A stretch of 64,000 bases of DNA from Nonomuraea spiralis (lineage in GTDB: Bacteria > Actinomycetota > Actinomycetes > Streptosporangiales > Streptosporangiaceae). The translations under genes and the position numbers were made by a program. Shown here piece after piece: positions 50,309-58,280 of this stretch. The stretch spans positions 248,001 to 312,000 of the forward strand of contig NZ_BMRC01000011.1 in NCBI RefSeq assembly GCF_014648435.1, read 5' to 3'. The notes beneath the pieces were generated by a model. The model worked only from the letters and a program-made list of their open reading frames with translations, was not told the DNA's origin and searched no databases. Position 1 is the stretch's first letter. Each line of letters begins with the position of its first letter.

Positions 50309-50986
50309 ATGTCCTCCGCCTACGACCTCGACCAGGTACGCCACGCCAACGCCTCCGGCCGGGTCCCGGTCGTCTTCGTGCACGACCCGTGGTTGCTGGC
50401 CGAGAGCTGGGAGCCCTGGGCCGAGGTGTTCGGCCAGGCGGGGTTCGTACCCGTCATCCCGGCCTGGCCGGCGGCGGCCGGTGAGGCGGTGGGGCACTTC
50501 GCGGGGCTGGTCGGCGAGCTGGCGCGCCGGCCCTGCGTCGTCGGGCACGCCGCCGGGGGGCTGGTCGCGCAGGTCCTCGCCGGGCTCGGTCTGGTTCGCG
50601 CGTGCGTGGCCGTCAGCCCGGCGCCCTTCCGGGGGGCGCTCACGTACGGGCGGTTCCGGCACGCCGTCGCCAACGCCGTCGGCGAGGAGGAGGCCCGGCG
50701 GTTGTACGACAGGTACGCCGTCCCGGCGGGGGAGGCGGCCGACCCGTGGAGCGTGGACGGCACGTCGCCGGACCGGGGGCCGCTGCTGCTGGTCGCCGGT
50801 GAGATGGACCGTACGGTCCCGTGGGCCGCCGCGCACGCCTCCTACCTGTGCCAGGCGCGCAACGAGCACCACCTGACCGAGATCGTCGAGCTGCCGGGAC
50901 GCGGGCACTCGATGACCGTCGACAACGGCTGGCGCGAGGTCTGCGGCACCGCCCTGACCTTCATCCAGCGTTTCGTGGAGCCGTGA
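50309..50986 (+). CDS. Alpha/beta-hydrolase fold protein lacking the nucleophile
   Basis: A 225-residue alpha/beta-hydrolase-fold protein. 'VPVVFVHDPWLLAESWEPWA' and the C-terminal 'IVELPGRGHSMTVDNGW' fit the family, and the acid lies near 'VAGEMDRTVPWAAA'. The nucleophile elbow, however, reads G79-H-A81-A-G83 ('VVGHAAGGLV'), with alanine where serine should be, so ordinary ester hydrolysis is unlikely. It could be a binding or structural protein, or use non-covalent chemistry. ATG 50309 follows the esterase gene closely. Confidence 0.82.
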   Translation: MSSAYDLDQVRHANASGRVPVVFVHDPWLLAESWEPWAEVFGQAGFVPVIPAWPAAAGEAVGHFAGLVGELARRPCVVGHAAGGLVAQVLAGLGLVRACVAVSPAPFRGALTYGRFRHAVANAVGEEEARRLYDRYAVPAGEAADPWSVDGTSPDRGPLLLVAGEMDRTVPWAAAHASYLCQARNEHHLTEIVELPGRGHSMTVDNGWREVCGTALTFIQRFVEP

Positions 50987-51009
50987 GGCGACGCGTCCCG
51001 GGGGGGCTT

Positions 51010-53295
51010 TCAGGCGGTGGTGTGCGGGGTGGTGACCGGGGTCAGCCGGGCGAGTTCGGCGGTCACGCGGGCGGCGCGGGTGGCGTCGGCGGAGGCTTCG
51101 TACAGCTCCAGGGCCTCCTGGAACGCCTCGCGGGCCTCCTCCCGCCGCCCCAGCTCGACCAGCGCCCGGCCGAGGCTCGTGAGGGTCTGCGCCGTGGCCC
51201 GGTTGATCGGGCGTTTGCGCAGCTCGACCAGCGCCTCGCGGTAGTGGTCGGCGGCCTCCTGCCAGCGGCCGAGCGCGAAGTAGCCGTCGCTCAGCAGGTC
51301 GAGCGCCGCGCCGACCGCGTGGGCGACGATGACCGGCGTGCCGCCGAACGCCGGGTCGCGTAGCCGTTCCAGCAGGTCCAGCCCGTGTTGTACGGCCTCC
51401 TCGATCCGGCCGAGCCGGCGCAGGCCGTTGCCCACGCTGAGCATGGCCTGGGCGTACCCCTCCGGGTCACCGGCCTGCCGGAAGCACTCGGCCGCCCGCC
51501 GCGCGTGGTCGAGGCCGGTCTCCAGGCTGCGCCGGTCGTCGTGCCCCCACAGCGCCCAGGTGGCGTAGGTCAGGGCCCAGCCCTGCTGGCGTACGTCGCC
51601 GAGCTCGCGGGCCAGCTCCAGCGCGCGCAGCGCGGTCCGTTCGCCTTCGTCGTAGCGGCCCTGGCAGTGCGTCCGCGCCCAGGACAGGTAGTTGAGGTGC
51701 ACCGCCTCCTGCGCCCGGTCACCCGCCGCGTGGGCGGCCGCGGACGACAACTCGAACACCTCGGGCCAGTGTCCCCAGTGCATCCACAGGTCGGAGAACC
51801 AGTGCATGGACTCGGCCACCTCGACGACCCGCGCGTGCTCGCCGACGCGGGCCGCCTGCCGCAGCGCCGCCAGCCAGGCCGTGCCCTCCGCCTGGAGCCA
51901 TTCCTGTGCCTGCCGCGCGTTGTCCAGCTCGACCAGCGAGCTCCAGCCGGCGGGCGGGGCGCCGAAGCCGGGCTCGAACCAGCGTCCGGCGACGGTCGCG
52001 ACCTCCAGCAGCCAGTCGTCCATCCGCCGCCGGGCCTGCCGCTGATCGGTCATGGGCTCCTCGTCGGAGAGCCGGGCGCGGGCGAACAACCGTACGAGAT
52101 CGTGGAAGCGGTAGCGGCCGGGGTACGGCGACTGCAACAGGCCGAGGTCGACCAGCTCCTCCAGGGCGTCCTCGGCCTCGTCCGGGCCGAGCTCGGCGAG
52201 GACCGCCGTCATCGGCGCCCCGAAGTCCGGCGCGGCGGCCAGCGCCAGGCGCCGGAAGCTCCGCCGCGCCGACGCCGAGAGCTGCCGGTACGACAGCGCG
52301 AAGGCCGCCGCCACGGACAGGTCGCCGGCGGCCAGCGACTCGACCCGGCGTCCCTCGTCGCCGAGGCGGGTGGCCAGCTGGCCGACGGTCCAGCCGGGCC
52401 TGCTCTGCAGCCGGTTGCCGGCGATGCGCAGCGCCAGCGGCAGGTTGCCGCACAGGTCGGCCACCCGCGCCACCCCGCCGGGGTCGGCCTCGGCTCGCTC
52501 GGCGCCGACGATCGCGCGCAGCAGCGCGGCCGACTCGCCGGCGGCCAGGTGCGCCAGCGGCATCTGGTGCACGCCTTCGAGCCCGGCCAGCGGGCGGCGG
52601 CTGGTGACCAGCGTCATCGCCGGTCCTTCGGCGGGCAGCAGCGGGCGGACCTGGGCCTCGTGCGCCGCGTTGTCCAGGATGACCAGGCAGCGCCGTCCGC
52701 GCAGCAGGGCGCGGTAGTGGCCGGCGCGGTCGTCCTCGTCGGCGGGGATGCGCCGCTCGGCCACGCCCAGGGCGTTGAGCAGCCGGGACAGCGCCGTGCC
52801 CGGGTCGAGCGGTACCGGGTCCATGCCGCGCAGGTCGAGGTAGAAGCGGCCGTCGGGGAACAACTCGGCCAGGTGCCCGGCGGCACGTACGGCCAGGGCG
52901 GTCTTGCCGATGCCCGCGGTCCCGGAGACGGCGGCGACGACGGCGTCCGTGTCCTCCGCGGTACGCGTGGCCAGGTCGTACAGCAGGCCCAGCTCCCGGT
53001 CGCGTCCGGTGAAGTCGCCCACGCCGCGGGGCGGTTCGCAGGCGCCCGGGGCGGGGGCCTCCTGGCGCGGCCGGCCGGCGCGGGCCGCCTCCGACAGCGC
53101 GGCCTGGCGCGGCTCGTCCAGGTGCAGCGCCTCGGCCAGGGCCGCGACGGTACGCCGCTGCGGCCCCCGGCTGGCCCCGCGCTCCATGTCGCCGATGGCC
53201 CGTACGCTGACGCCGGAGGCGTGCGAGAGCTCCTCGATGGTCAGCCCGGCCGCGTGTCTCAGGCTCCGCAACATCGTGCCGAACGACTCCGCCAC
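51010..53295 (-). CDS. XRE-NB-ARC-TPR regulatory protein (STAND)
   Basis: A 761-residue signal-integration protein. Residues 5-60 form an XRE helix-turn-helix ('LRSLRHAAGLTIEELSHASG', 'VSVRAIGDMERGASRGPQRR'). An NB-ARC NTPase follows with Walker A 'SGTAGIGKTALAV', Walker B 'CLVILDNA' and 'LVTSRRPLAG', then winged-helix and TPR repeats to the end ('HYREALVELRKRPINRATAQ'). Such proteins usually oligomerise with ATP and regulate nearby or secondary-metabolite genes. It is a single leftward gene; targets unknown. ATG 53295. Confidence 0.88.
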   Translation of the reverse strand: MAESFGTMLRSLRHAAGLTIEELSHASGVSVRAIGDMERGASRGPQRRTVAALAEALHLDEPRQAALSEAARAGRPRQEAPAPGACEPPRGVGDFTGRDRELGLLYDLATRTAEDTDAVVAAVSGTAGIGKTALAVRAAGHLAELFPDGRFYLDLRGMDPVPLDPGTALSRLLNALGVAERRIPADEDDRAGHYRALLRGRRCLVILDNAAHEAQVRPLLPAEGPAMTLVTSRRPLAGLEGVHQMPLAHLAAGESAALLRAIVGAERAEADPGGVARVADLCGNLPLALRIAGNRLQSRPGWTVGQLATRLGDEGRRVESLAAGDLSVAAAFALSYRQLSASARRSFRRLALAAAPDFGAPMTAVLAELGPDEAEDALEELVDLGLLQSPYPGRYRFHDLVRLFARARLSDEEPMTDQRQARRRMDDWLLEVATVAGRWFEPGFGAPPAGWSSLVELDNARQAQEWLQAEGTAWLAALRQAARVGEHARVVEVAESMHWFSDLWMHWGHWPEVFELSSAAAHAAGDRAQEAVHLNYLSWARTHCQGRYDEGERTALRALELARELGDVRQQGWALTYATWALWGHDDRRSLETGLDHARRAAECFRQAGDPEGYAQAMLSVGNGLRRLGRIEEAVQHGLDLLERLRDPAFGGTPVIVAHAVGAALDLLSDGYFALGRWQEAADHYREALVELRKRPINRATAQTLTSLGRALVELGRREEAREAFQEALELYEASADATRAARVTAELARLTPVTTPHTTA

Positions 53296-53350
53296 CCGTC
53301 CCCCTCGTGATCATGTACGGCTAAATCCCCCGAAAAGCCGCATAACCACC

Positions 53351-53908
53351 TTATCCGCCAGGAAAAGGGCCTTGGCGTTGGTCGAGCGAGGTGTAGGTCA
53401 CCGTCCAGAAGTCCTCGAAGAACCTGGGCGGCACCGGCGAGGTCATCGCCACCTGCGTGAACAGCAGGCCGACCAGGTCCTCCGACGGGTCGGTGTAGGC
53501 GGTGGTGCCGAGGCCGCCGGTCCACCCGAAGCGCCCCGGCCGGGTGTAGAGGTGCCGCATCCGCGTGTCCACCTGCATCCCGAACCCCCACCCGCCCTCA
53601 CCGGGGAACGTCTCGCTGCCCGCCTTCTGCGTCGGTGACAGATGGTCGGTCGTCATCAGCTCGACCGAGGCCCGCGACAGGAGCCGGCCGCCGTCGTGGT
53701 GTCCCTTGGCGAGCAGCATGCGGCAGAACGCGGCGTAGTCCAGGGGCGTCGTGAGCAGCCCGGGAGCGCCGCCGCCGGACTCCAGCGTGCCCTCGGCCAC
53801 GAGATGGGTCTCGCCCCGGTGGTGGACGAGCCCGACCAGCCCCGGCACCTCACCCCGCGCCACGAAGCCGCCCAGCACGTCGCGCATCCGCCGTTCCAGT
53901 ACGCTCAT
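53351..53908 (-). pseudogene. Beta-lactamase/serine-hydrolase remnant with in-frame internal deletion
   Basis: The 185-residue frame has the start of a class C beta-lactamase-like protein ('GFVARGEVPGLVGLVHHRGE') joined at about residue 42 ('AEGTLESGGGAPGLLTTPLD') to the C-terminal third ('DYAAFCRMLLAKG', 'GWGFGMQVDTR', 'RFGWTGGLGTTAYTDPSEDL'). Family members are about 380-420 residues; the middle, including the S-x-x-K nucleophile and the Tyr-x-Asn region, is missing. The frame is otherwise open, so the deletion was in frame and the product cannot be catalytic. ATG 53908 follows GGAGGAG very closely. Confidence 0.7.
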
Positions 53909-54052
53909 CGCTCCTCCTGAAGTGACGTGTCGTGACAATGACCGGCCGGGGCCGGAAAACTCATCGCCACGGCATGTCCATCCGGGCGGGTCCCGTTCGT
54001 GGTGATGGCGTACGGCGGCCCCGCCGTACGCCGACCCCGGGAAGGGAACACC

Positions 54053-54394
54053 GTGAAGTACATGCTGCTGATCAACGCCGGCACCTCCGACGAGCAGGAG
54101 CCGGGCGACTTCCAGGAGTGGGTGGCCTACGACAAGGCCGTCCGGGAGGCGGGCATCATGGTCTCCGGCGAGTCGCTGGCCGACCTGGTGACCGCCACGA
54201 CCGTACGCGTCGGCGCCGACGGCACGCCCACCGTGACCGACGGGCCGTACGCCGAGACCCGCGAGGTCCTGGGCGGCTTCTACGTGATCGACGTGCCGGA
54301 CCTGGACGTCGCGCTCGACTGGGCCGCCCGCTGCCCGGGGGCGCGCGGCGGCGGCTCGGTGGTGGTGCGCCCGGTAGCCGACTTCGGTGCGTGA
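54053..54394 (+). CDS. YCII-related (DGPF) domain protein
   Basis: A 113-residue small protein of the YCII/DGPF family: 'KYMLLINAGTSDEQEPGDFQ' and the hallmark 'VTDGPYAETREVLGGFYVID'. These ferredoxin-like-fold proteins are routinely encoded next to ECF42-type sigma factors, as here, and may be their targets or modulators. GTG 54053 lies five bases after GAAGGGA. The stop codon lies inside the first unit of a 16-bp tandem repeat that runs into the sigma gene. Confidence 0.9.
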   Translation: MKYMLLINAGTSDEQEPGDFQEWVAYDKAVREAGIMVSGESLADLVTATTVRVGADGTPTVTDGPYAETREVLGGFYVIDVPDLDVALDWAARCPGARGGGSVVVRPVADFGA

Positions 54395-54481
54395 AGGCTT
54401 CGGCGCGTGAAGGCTTCGGTGCGGGAGGGCTTCGGTGCGGGAGAGCTTCGGTGAGTGAGGGCTTCGGTGCGTGAGGTCGAG
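54386..54481 (+). repeat. 16-bp tandem repeat carrying ribosome-site and GTG start
   Basis: Five full units of 16 bases (54386, 54402, 54418, 54434, 54450) and a sixth diverging one (54466) follow the consensus GGTGCGTGAGGGCTTC. Each unit contains GAAGG or GAGGG and, five bases on, the next unit's GTG (GCG in the second unit), so it is a repeated initiation cassette. The last functional copy supplies GAGGG (54457-54461) and GTG 54467 for the ECF42 gene. Gain or loss of a unit shifts frame because 16 is not a multiple of three. Confidence 0.85.
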
Positions 54482-55711
54482 GCTGTCTTCCGGGAGGAGC
54501 GCGGCCGGTTGCTGGCCGCGCTCGTCCGCCGCTTCGGCGATCTCGACCTGGCCGAGGAGGTGACCTCCGACGCCGTCGAGGCGGCGCTGAGGCACTGGCC
54601 GGTCGAGGGCGTGCCGCCCAACCCGGGCGCGTGGCTGATGACCACGGCCCGGCGCAAGGCGGTCGACCGGCTCAGGCGCGAGCAGGCGCTGGCCACCCGG
54701 CTGGCCGTCCTGTGGGCGGAGGCCGAGCGGGCGGCCCCCGAGGCGCCCCCGGGTGAGGACGGCGGCCTGCCCGACGAGCGGCTGCGGCTCTTCTTCACCT
54801 GCGCGCATCCGGCGCTGCCCGCCGAGGACCGCGGGGCGCTGACGTTGCGCTGCCTGGCCGGCCTGACGACCCCCGAGGTGGCGCGGGCCTACCTGGTGCC
54901 GGTCCAGACGATGGCCAAGCGCATCGTACGGGCCAAGAAGAAGATCCGTGAGGCCCGCATCCCGTTCCGCGTGCCCGACCCCGGTGAGCTGCCGGAACGG
55001 GTGCCCGGCGTGCTCCAGGTGATCTATTCGATCTTCACCGAGGGCTACGCGGCCAGCTCCGGCCCCCTCCTGCAACGGCTCGACCTGGCCGAGGAGGCGA
55101 TCAGGCTGGCCCGGATCCTGAGCCGGCTGCTGCCCGCCGAGCGGGAGGTCGCCGGGCTGTTGGCGCTGTTGCTGCTGGTCCACGCGCGGCGCGCGGCACG
55201 TACCGGGCCGGGAGGCGAGCCGGTGCTGCTCGACGAGCAGGACCGCGGCCTCTGGGACCGGGCCATGATCGAGGAGGGCACGGCCCTGGTGGTGACCGCG
55301 CTCAGCGGCGGCCCGCCCGGCCCGTACGCCGTCCAGGCCGCGATCGCGGCACTTCACGACGAGGCCCCCGACCTGGCCGCGACCGACTGGCCGCAGGTCG
55401 TGGCCCTGTACGACGTGCTGCTCGCGCTCGACCCCTCCCCGGTGGTCGCGCTGAACAGGGCGGCGGCCGTGGCCATGCGCGACGGGCCCGAGGCCGGCCT
55501 GGCGCTGCTGGAGGAGCTGGCCGGCGCCCGGCTGCTGCGCGGCTACCAGCCGTACCTGGCGGCCCGCGCCGACCTGCTGCACCGGCTCGGCCGGCTGCCG
55601 GAGGCCGCCGCGGCCTACCGTTCCGCCCTCGAAGCGGCCGGGAGTGAGCCCGAGCGCGCCCTCCTGCGCCGCCGCCTGGCCGAGACCGAGGGGACCGCCG
55701 ACGAGGTTTGA
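54467..55711 (+). CDS. ECF42-type RNA polymerase sigma factor with C-terminal TPR-like domain
   Basis: A 414-residue sigma factor. Region 2 starts 'VEAVFREERGRLLAALVRRF' and includes 'AWLMTTARRKAVDRLRRE'; region 4 includes 'LTLRCLAGLTTPEVARAYLV' and 'VQTMAKRIVRAKKKIREARI'. A C-terminal extension of about 220 residues ('IYSIFTEGYAASSG', 'LDPSPVVALNRAAAVAMRDG') is characteristic of ECF42 and replaces a separate anti-sigma. The upstream DGPF gene fits the known gene pairing. GTG 54467 was selected for the GAGGG at five bases; GTG 54455 is an earlier alternative in the same repeat. Confidence 0.9.
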   Translation: MREVEAVFREERGRLLAALVRRFGDLDLAEEVTSDAVEAALRHWPVEGVPPNPGAWLMTTARRKAVDRLRREQALATRLAVLWAEAERAAPEAPPGEDGGLPDERLRLFFTCAHPALPAEDRGALTLRCLAGLTTPEVARAYLVPVQTMAKRIVRAKKKIREARIPFRVPDPGELPERVPGVLQVIYSIFTEGYAASSGPLLQRLDLAEEAIRLARILSRLLPAEREVAGLLALLLLVHARRAARTGPGGEPVLLDEQDRGLWDRAMIEEGTALVVTALSGGPPGPYAVQAAIAALHDEAPDLAATDWPQVVALYDVLLALDPSPVVALNRAAAVAMRDGPEAGLALLEELAGARLLRGYQPYLAARADLLHRLGRLPEAAAAYRSALEAAGSEPERALLRRRLAETEGTADEV

Positions 55712-55741
55712 GAACGGCTCTGACCTGGGAGAACTGCTGCG

Positions 55742-57553
55742 ATGGGTGGAGCAGCCGGGGACCGTTACCTGCCGATCGCCGAGCACGGCCTCATCGGCGA
55801 TCTGCGCAGCGTGGCCCTGGTCGGCACCGACGGCACCATCGACTGGTACTGCTGCCCGGCCTTCGACTCGCCCAGCGTCTTCGCCGCGATCCTCGACGCC
55901 GACCGGGGAGGGGCGTTCGAGCTGGCCACCGACGTCCCGGCGCGTACGAAGCAGTTCTACTTCCCCGACACCAACGTGCTCATCACCCGCTTCTTCACCG
56001 AGCACGGCGTGGGCGAGGTCCAGGACTTCATGCCGGTCACCGGCGAGGGCGGCGGCGGACGGCAGCGGCTGATCCGCCGGGTGCTCTGCGTACGCGGCTC
56101 GCTGCCCTTCCACGCGCGGGTGGCCCCGCGATTCGGCTACGGCGCCGACCCGCACACCGTACGGATGGCCGACGGGCTCACGATCTTCGAGTCGGCGTCC
56201 CTGACGCTCTCGCTGAGCGCCACCGTGCCGGTCGAGTCCGACGGCCGGGACGTACGCGCGGCCTTCACCCTCGTGGAGGGCGAGACGCAGGTGTTCGCGC
56301 TCGACCGCGTCGAGGAGGAGGTGCCGCTGCTCGGGTGCCCGCACGTCGAGGCGGAGGAGGCGATGACCGCCACGGTGGCGTTCTGGCGCAAGTGGCTGTC
56401 GGCCTCCCGCTACCGGGGCAGGTGGCGGGAGATGGTCCACCGCTCGGCGCTGACGCTCAAGCTGCTGACGTACGCCCCGACCGGCGCGATCGTCGCCGCC
56501 CCCACGACCAGCCTGCCCGAGCTGATCGGCGGTGAACGCAACTGGGACTACCGCTACGTCTGGGTCCGCGACGCCGCCTTCTGCGTCTACGCCCTGCTCA
56601 GGCTGGGCTTCACCGGCGAGGCCGAGGCGTTCATGTCGTTCCTGACCCGGCACGTCAGCCTGCGTGGCGCCGGCCCAACCGGCCCACTCCAGATCATGTA
56701 CGGCATCGACGGCCGTACCGACCTGCCCGAACGGCAGCTCGACCACCTTGAGGGCTACCGGGGCTCGGCCCCGGTCCGTGTCGGCAACGCCGCCGCCGGG
56801 CAGCTCCAGCTCGACATCTACGGCGCCCTGCTCGACTCGATCTACCTCTACGACAAGTGGGGCGAACCGATCTCCAGCGACCATTGGGTCGCCGTCTGCG
56901 CCCTGGTCGACTGGGTCTGCGACAACTGGAACCAGCCTGACGAGGGCGTCTGGGAGACCAGGGGCGGGCGCAAGAAGTTCCTGTACTCGCGGCTGATGTG
57001 CTGGGTCGCCATCGAACGCGCCATGCGCATGGCCGCCCACCGCGGCCTGCCGGCCGACATCCCCCACTGGCGCGAGTCCCGCGATGCCCTGTACCGGCAG
57101 ATCATGGCCCAGGGCTGGTCCGACGTACGGAAGGCGTTCGTCCAGCACGAGGACGGCGACGTGCTCGACGCGGCGTTGCTGATGATGCCGCTGGCCAAGT
57201 TCGTCTCGCCCACCGACCCGAAGTGGTTGTCCACCCTCGACGCGCTCACCGCCGACCTGGTGTCCGACTCGCTGGTCTACCGCTACGACCCGGACGCCAG
57301 CCCCGACGGCCTGCGCGGCCAGGAGGGCACGTTCTCCATCTGCTCCTTCTGGTACGTCGAGGCGCTGGTCCGCGCCGGCCGGGTGGACGAGGCGCGCCTG
57401 GCCTTCGAGAAGATGCTGACCTACGCCAACCACCTCGGCCTGTACGCCGAGGAGATCGGCCGAACCGGGGAGCAGCAGGGCAACTTCCCGCAGGCGTTCA
57501 CCCACCTGGCGCTGATCAGCGCCGCCTTCAACCTCGACCGCGCACTCGGCTGA
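55742..57553 (+). CDS. Glycoside hydrolase family 15 protein (glucoamylase/trehalase-like)
   Basis: A 603-residue cytoplasmic GH15 enzyme; no signal peptide. The N-terminal domain begins 'YLPIAEHGLIGDLRSVALVG' with 'GTIDWYCCPAFDSPSVFAAI'; the (alpha/alpha)6 barrel holds 'ERNWDYRYVWVRDAAFCVYA', the acid region 'QPDEGVWETRGGRKKF' and the C-terminal 'GEQQGNFPQAFTHLALISA'. Mycobacterial and streptomycete relatives include trehalases and glucoamylases, so an alpha-glucosidic substrate such as trehalose is likely. ATG 55742 follows the sigma gene after 30 bases; the two may share a transcript. Confidence 0.9.
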   Translation: MGGAAGDRYLPIAEHGLIGDLRSVALVGTDGTIDWYCCPAFDSPSVFAAILDADRGGAFELATDVPARTKQFYFPDTNVLITRFFTEHGVGEVQDFMPVTGEGGGGRQRLIRRVLCVRGSLPFHARVAPRFGYGADPHTVRMADGLTIFESASLTLSLSATVPVESDGRDVRAAFTLVEGETQVFALDRVEEEVPLLGCPHVEAEEAMTATVAFWRKWLSASRYRGRWREMVHRSALTLKLLTYAPTGAIVAAPTTSLPELIGGERNWDYRYVWVRDAAFCVYALLRLGFTGEAEAFMSFLTRHVSLRGAGPTGPLQIMYGIDGRTDLPERQLDHLEGYRGSAPVRVGNAAAGQLQLDIYGALLDSIYLYDKWGEPISSDHWVAVCALVDWVCDNWNQPDEGVWETRGGRKKFLYSRLMCWVAIERAMRMAAHRGLPADIPHWRESRDALYRQIMAQGWSDVRKAFVQHEDGDVLDAALLMMPLAKFVSPTDPKWLSTLDALTADLVSDSLVYRYDPDASPDGLRGQEGTFSICSFWYVEALVRAGRVDEARLAFEKMLTYANHLGLYAEEIGRTGEQQGNFPQAFTHLALISAAFNLDRALG

Positions 57554-57596
57554 CCGGGGCTCGGGCTCTGGAGCCTGCCCTGCTGATTCCCGGGCC

Positions 57597-58160
57597 TCAG
57601 GACTCGCCGGAGAGCGTGGCCGTGCCCAGTGACGCGCCGGAGATCACCCGCGCCGCGGTCGTCGTGGACGAGCTGGAGCTCAGCTCGGACAGGGTCGCCC
57701 GGTTGAGTGCGTGGACGGTGAACTGGTAGGTGTTGATCGACCAGGGGGAACACGGGCCCTGGTAGCCGTACAGGCTCGCGCTGCCGCGGTAGTAGATCTG
57801 CCGGGCGCCCGCCGGGGCCGTGGGACGGTAGGCGTGATCGACGTTCTGGGGCAGCGAGGTCGCGCCCGCCGGGATGTCGTAGATCACCCAGTGGATGAGG
57901 TTGGCGTTGTCGAGGTCTCTCATGACCAGGGCGTAGCTCTGGGTGCCGGCCGGACCGCCGCTCCAGGTCAGGGGCGGCGACTCGTTGCGGCGGCCGGGGT
58001 CGGTCTGGCCGCCGCTGGTGCACTCGTGCACCTTCGGGATGATTCCACCGGAGGCGAAGGCGGTGCTGGTCAGCGTGAAGGCGGCGGCGTGGGCCGGTGT
58101 CGCGCCCGCGGCGGTCGTCGCGGCGAGCAGGGCGTACAACACGATTCGTCTGACGGTCAC
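57597..58160 (-). CDS. YbhB/YbcL-type PEBP-like secreted protein
   Basis: A 187-residue phosphatidylethanolamine-binding-like protein. It has a Sec signal peptide ('RIVLYALLAATTAAGATPAHA'), then the PEBP core 'PPLTWSGGPAGTQSYALVMRD', 'HWVIYDIPAG' and 'YQFTVHALNRATLSE'. The bacterial group is called Raf-kinase-inhibitor-like by homology only; its ligand is unknown. GTG 58160 follows AGGAG. It is transcribed alone, convergent with the GH15 gene 43 bases away. Confidence 0.88.
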   Translation of the reverse strand: MTVRRIVLYALLAATTAAGATPAHAAAFTLTSTAFASGGIIPKVHECTSGGQTDPGRRNESPPLTWSGGPAGTQSYALVMRDLDNANLIHWVIYDIPAGATSLPQNVDHAYRPTAPAGARQIYYRGSASLYGYQGPCSPWSINTYQFTVHALNRATLSELSSSSSTTTAARVISGASLGTATLSGES

Positions 58161-58280
58161 AAAGGGCTCCTGGGGGGTTCGGTGCGCCGTTCGTTCGCGT
58201 CTGCTGTGTCACTCGGGGTGTGTGCGCAGTCTAGGCGGCGCGGGCCGATCCCGCCATCGCCGCGGCCGGCACCACCCCGT

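Noticed and set aside
53932..54474. 180-codon plus-strand frame through the YCII gene and the tandem repeat
   Set aside because: Its repetitive end comes from the 16-bp repeat read out of frame; the YCII gene has the DGPY motif in its own frame.
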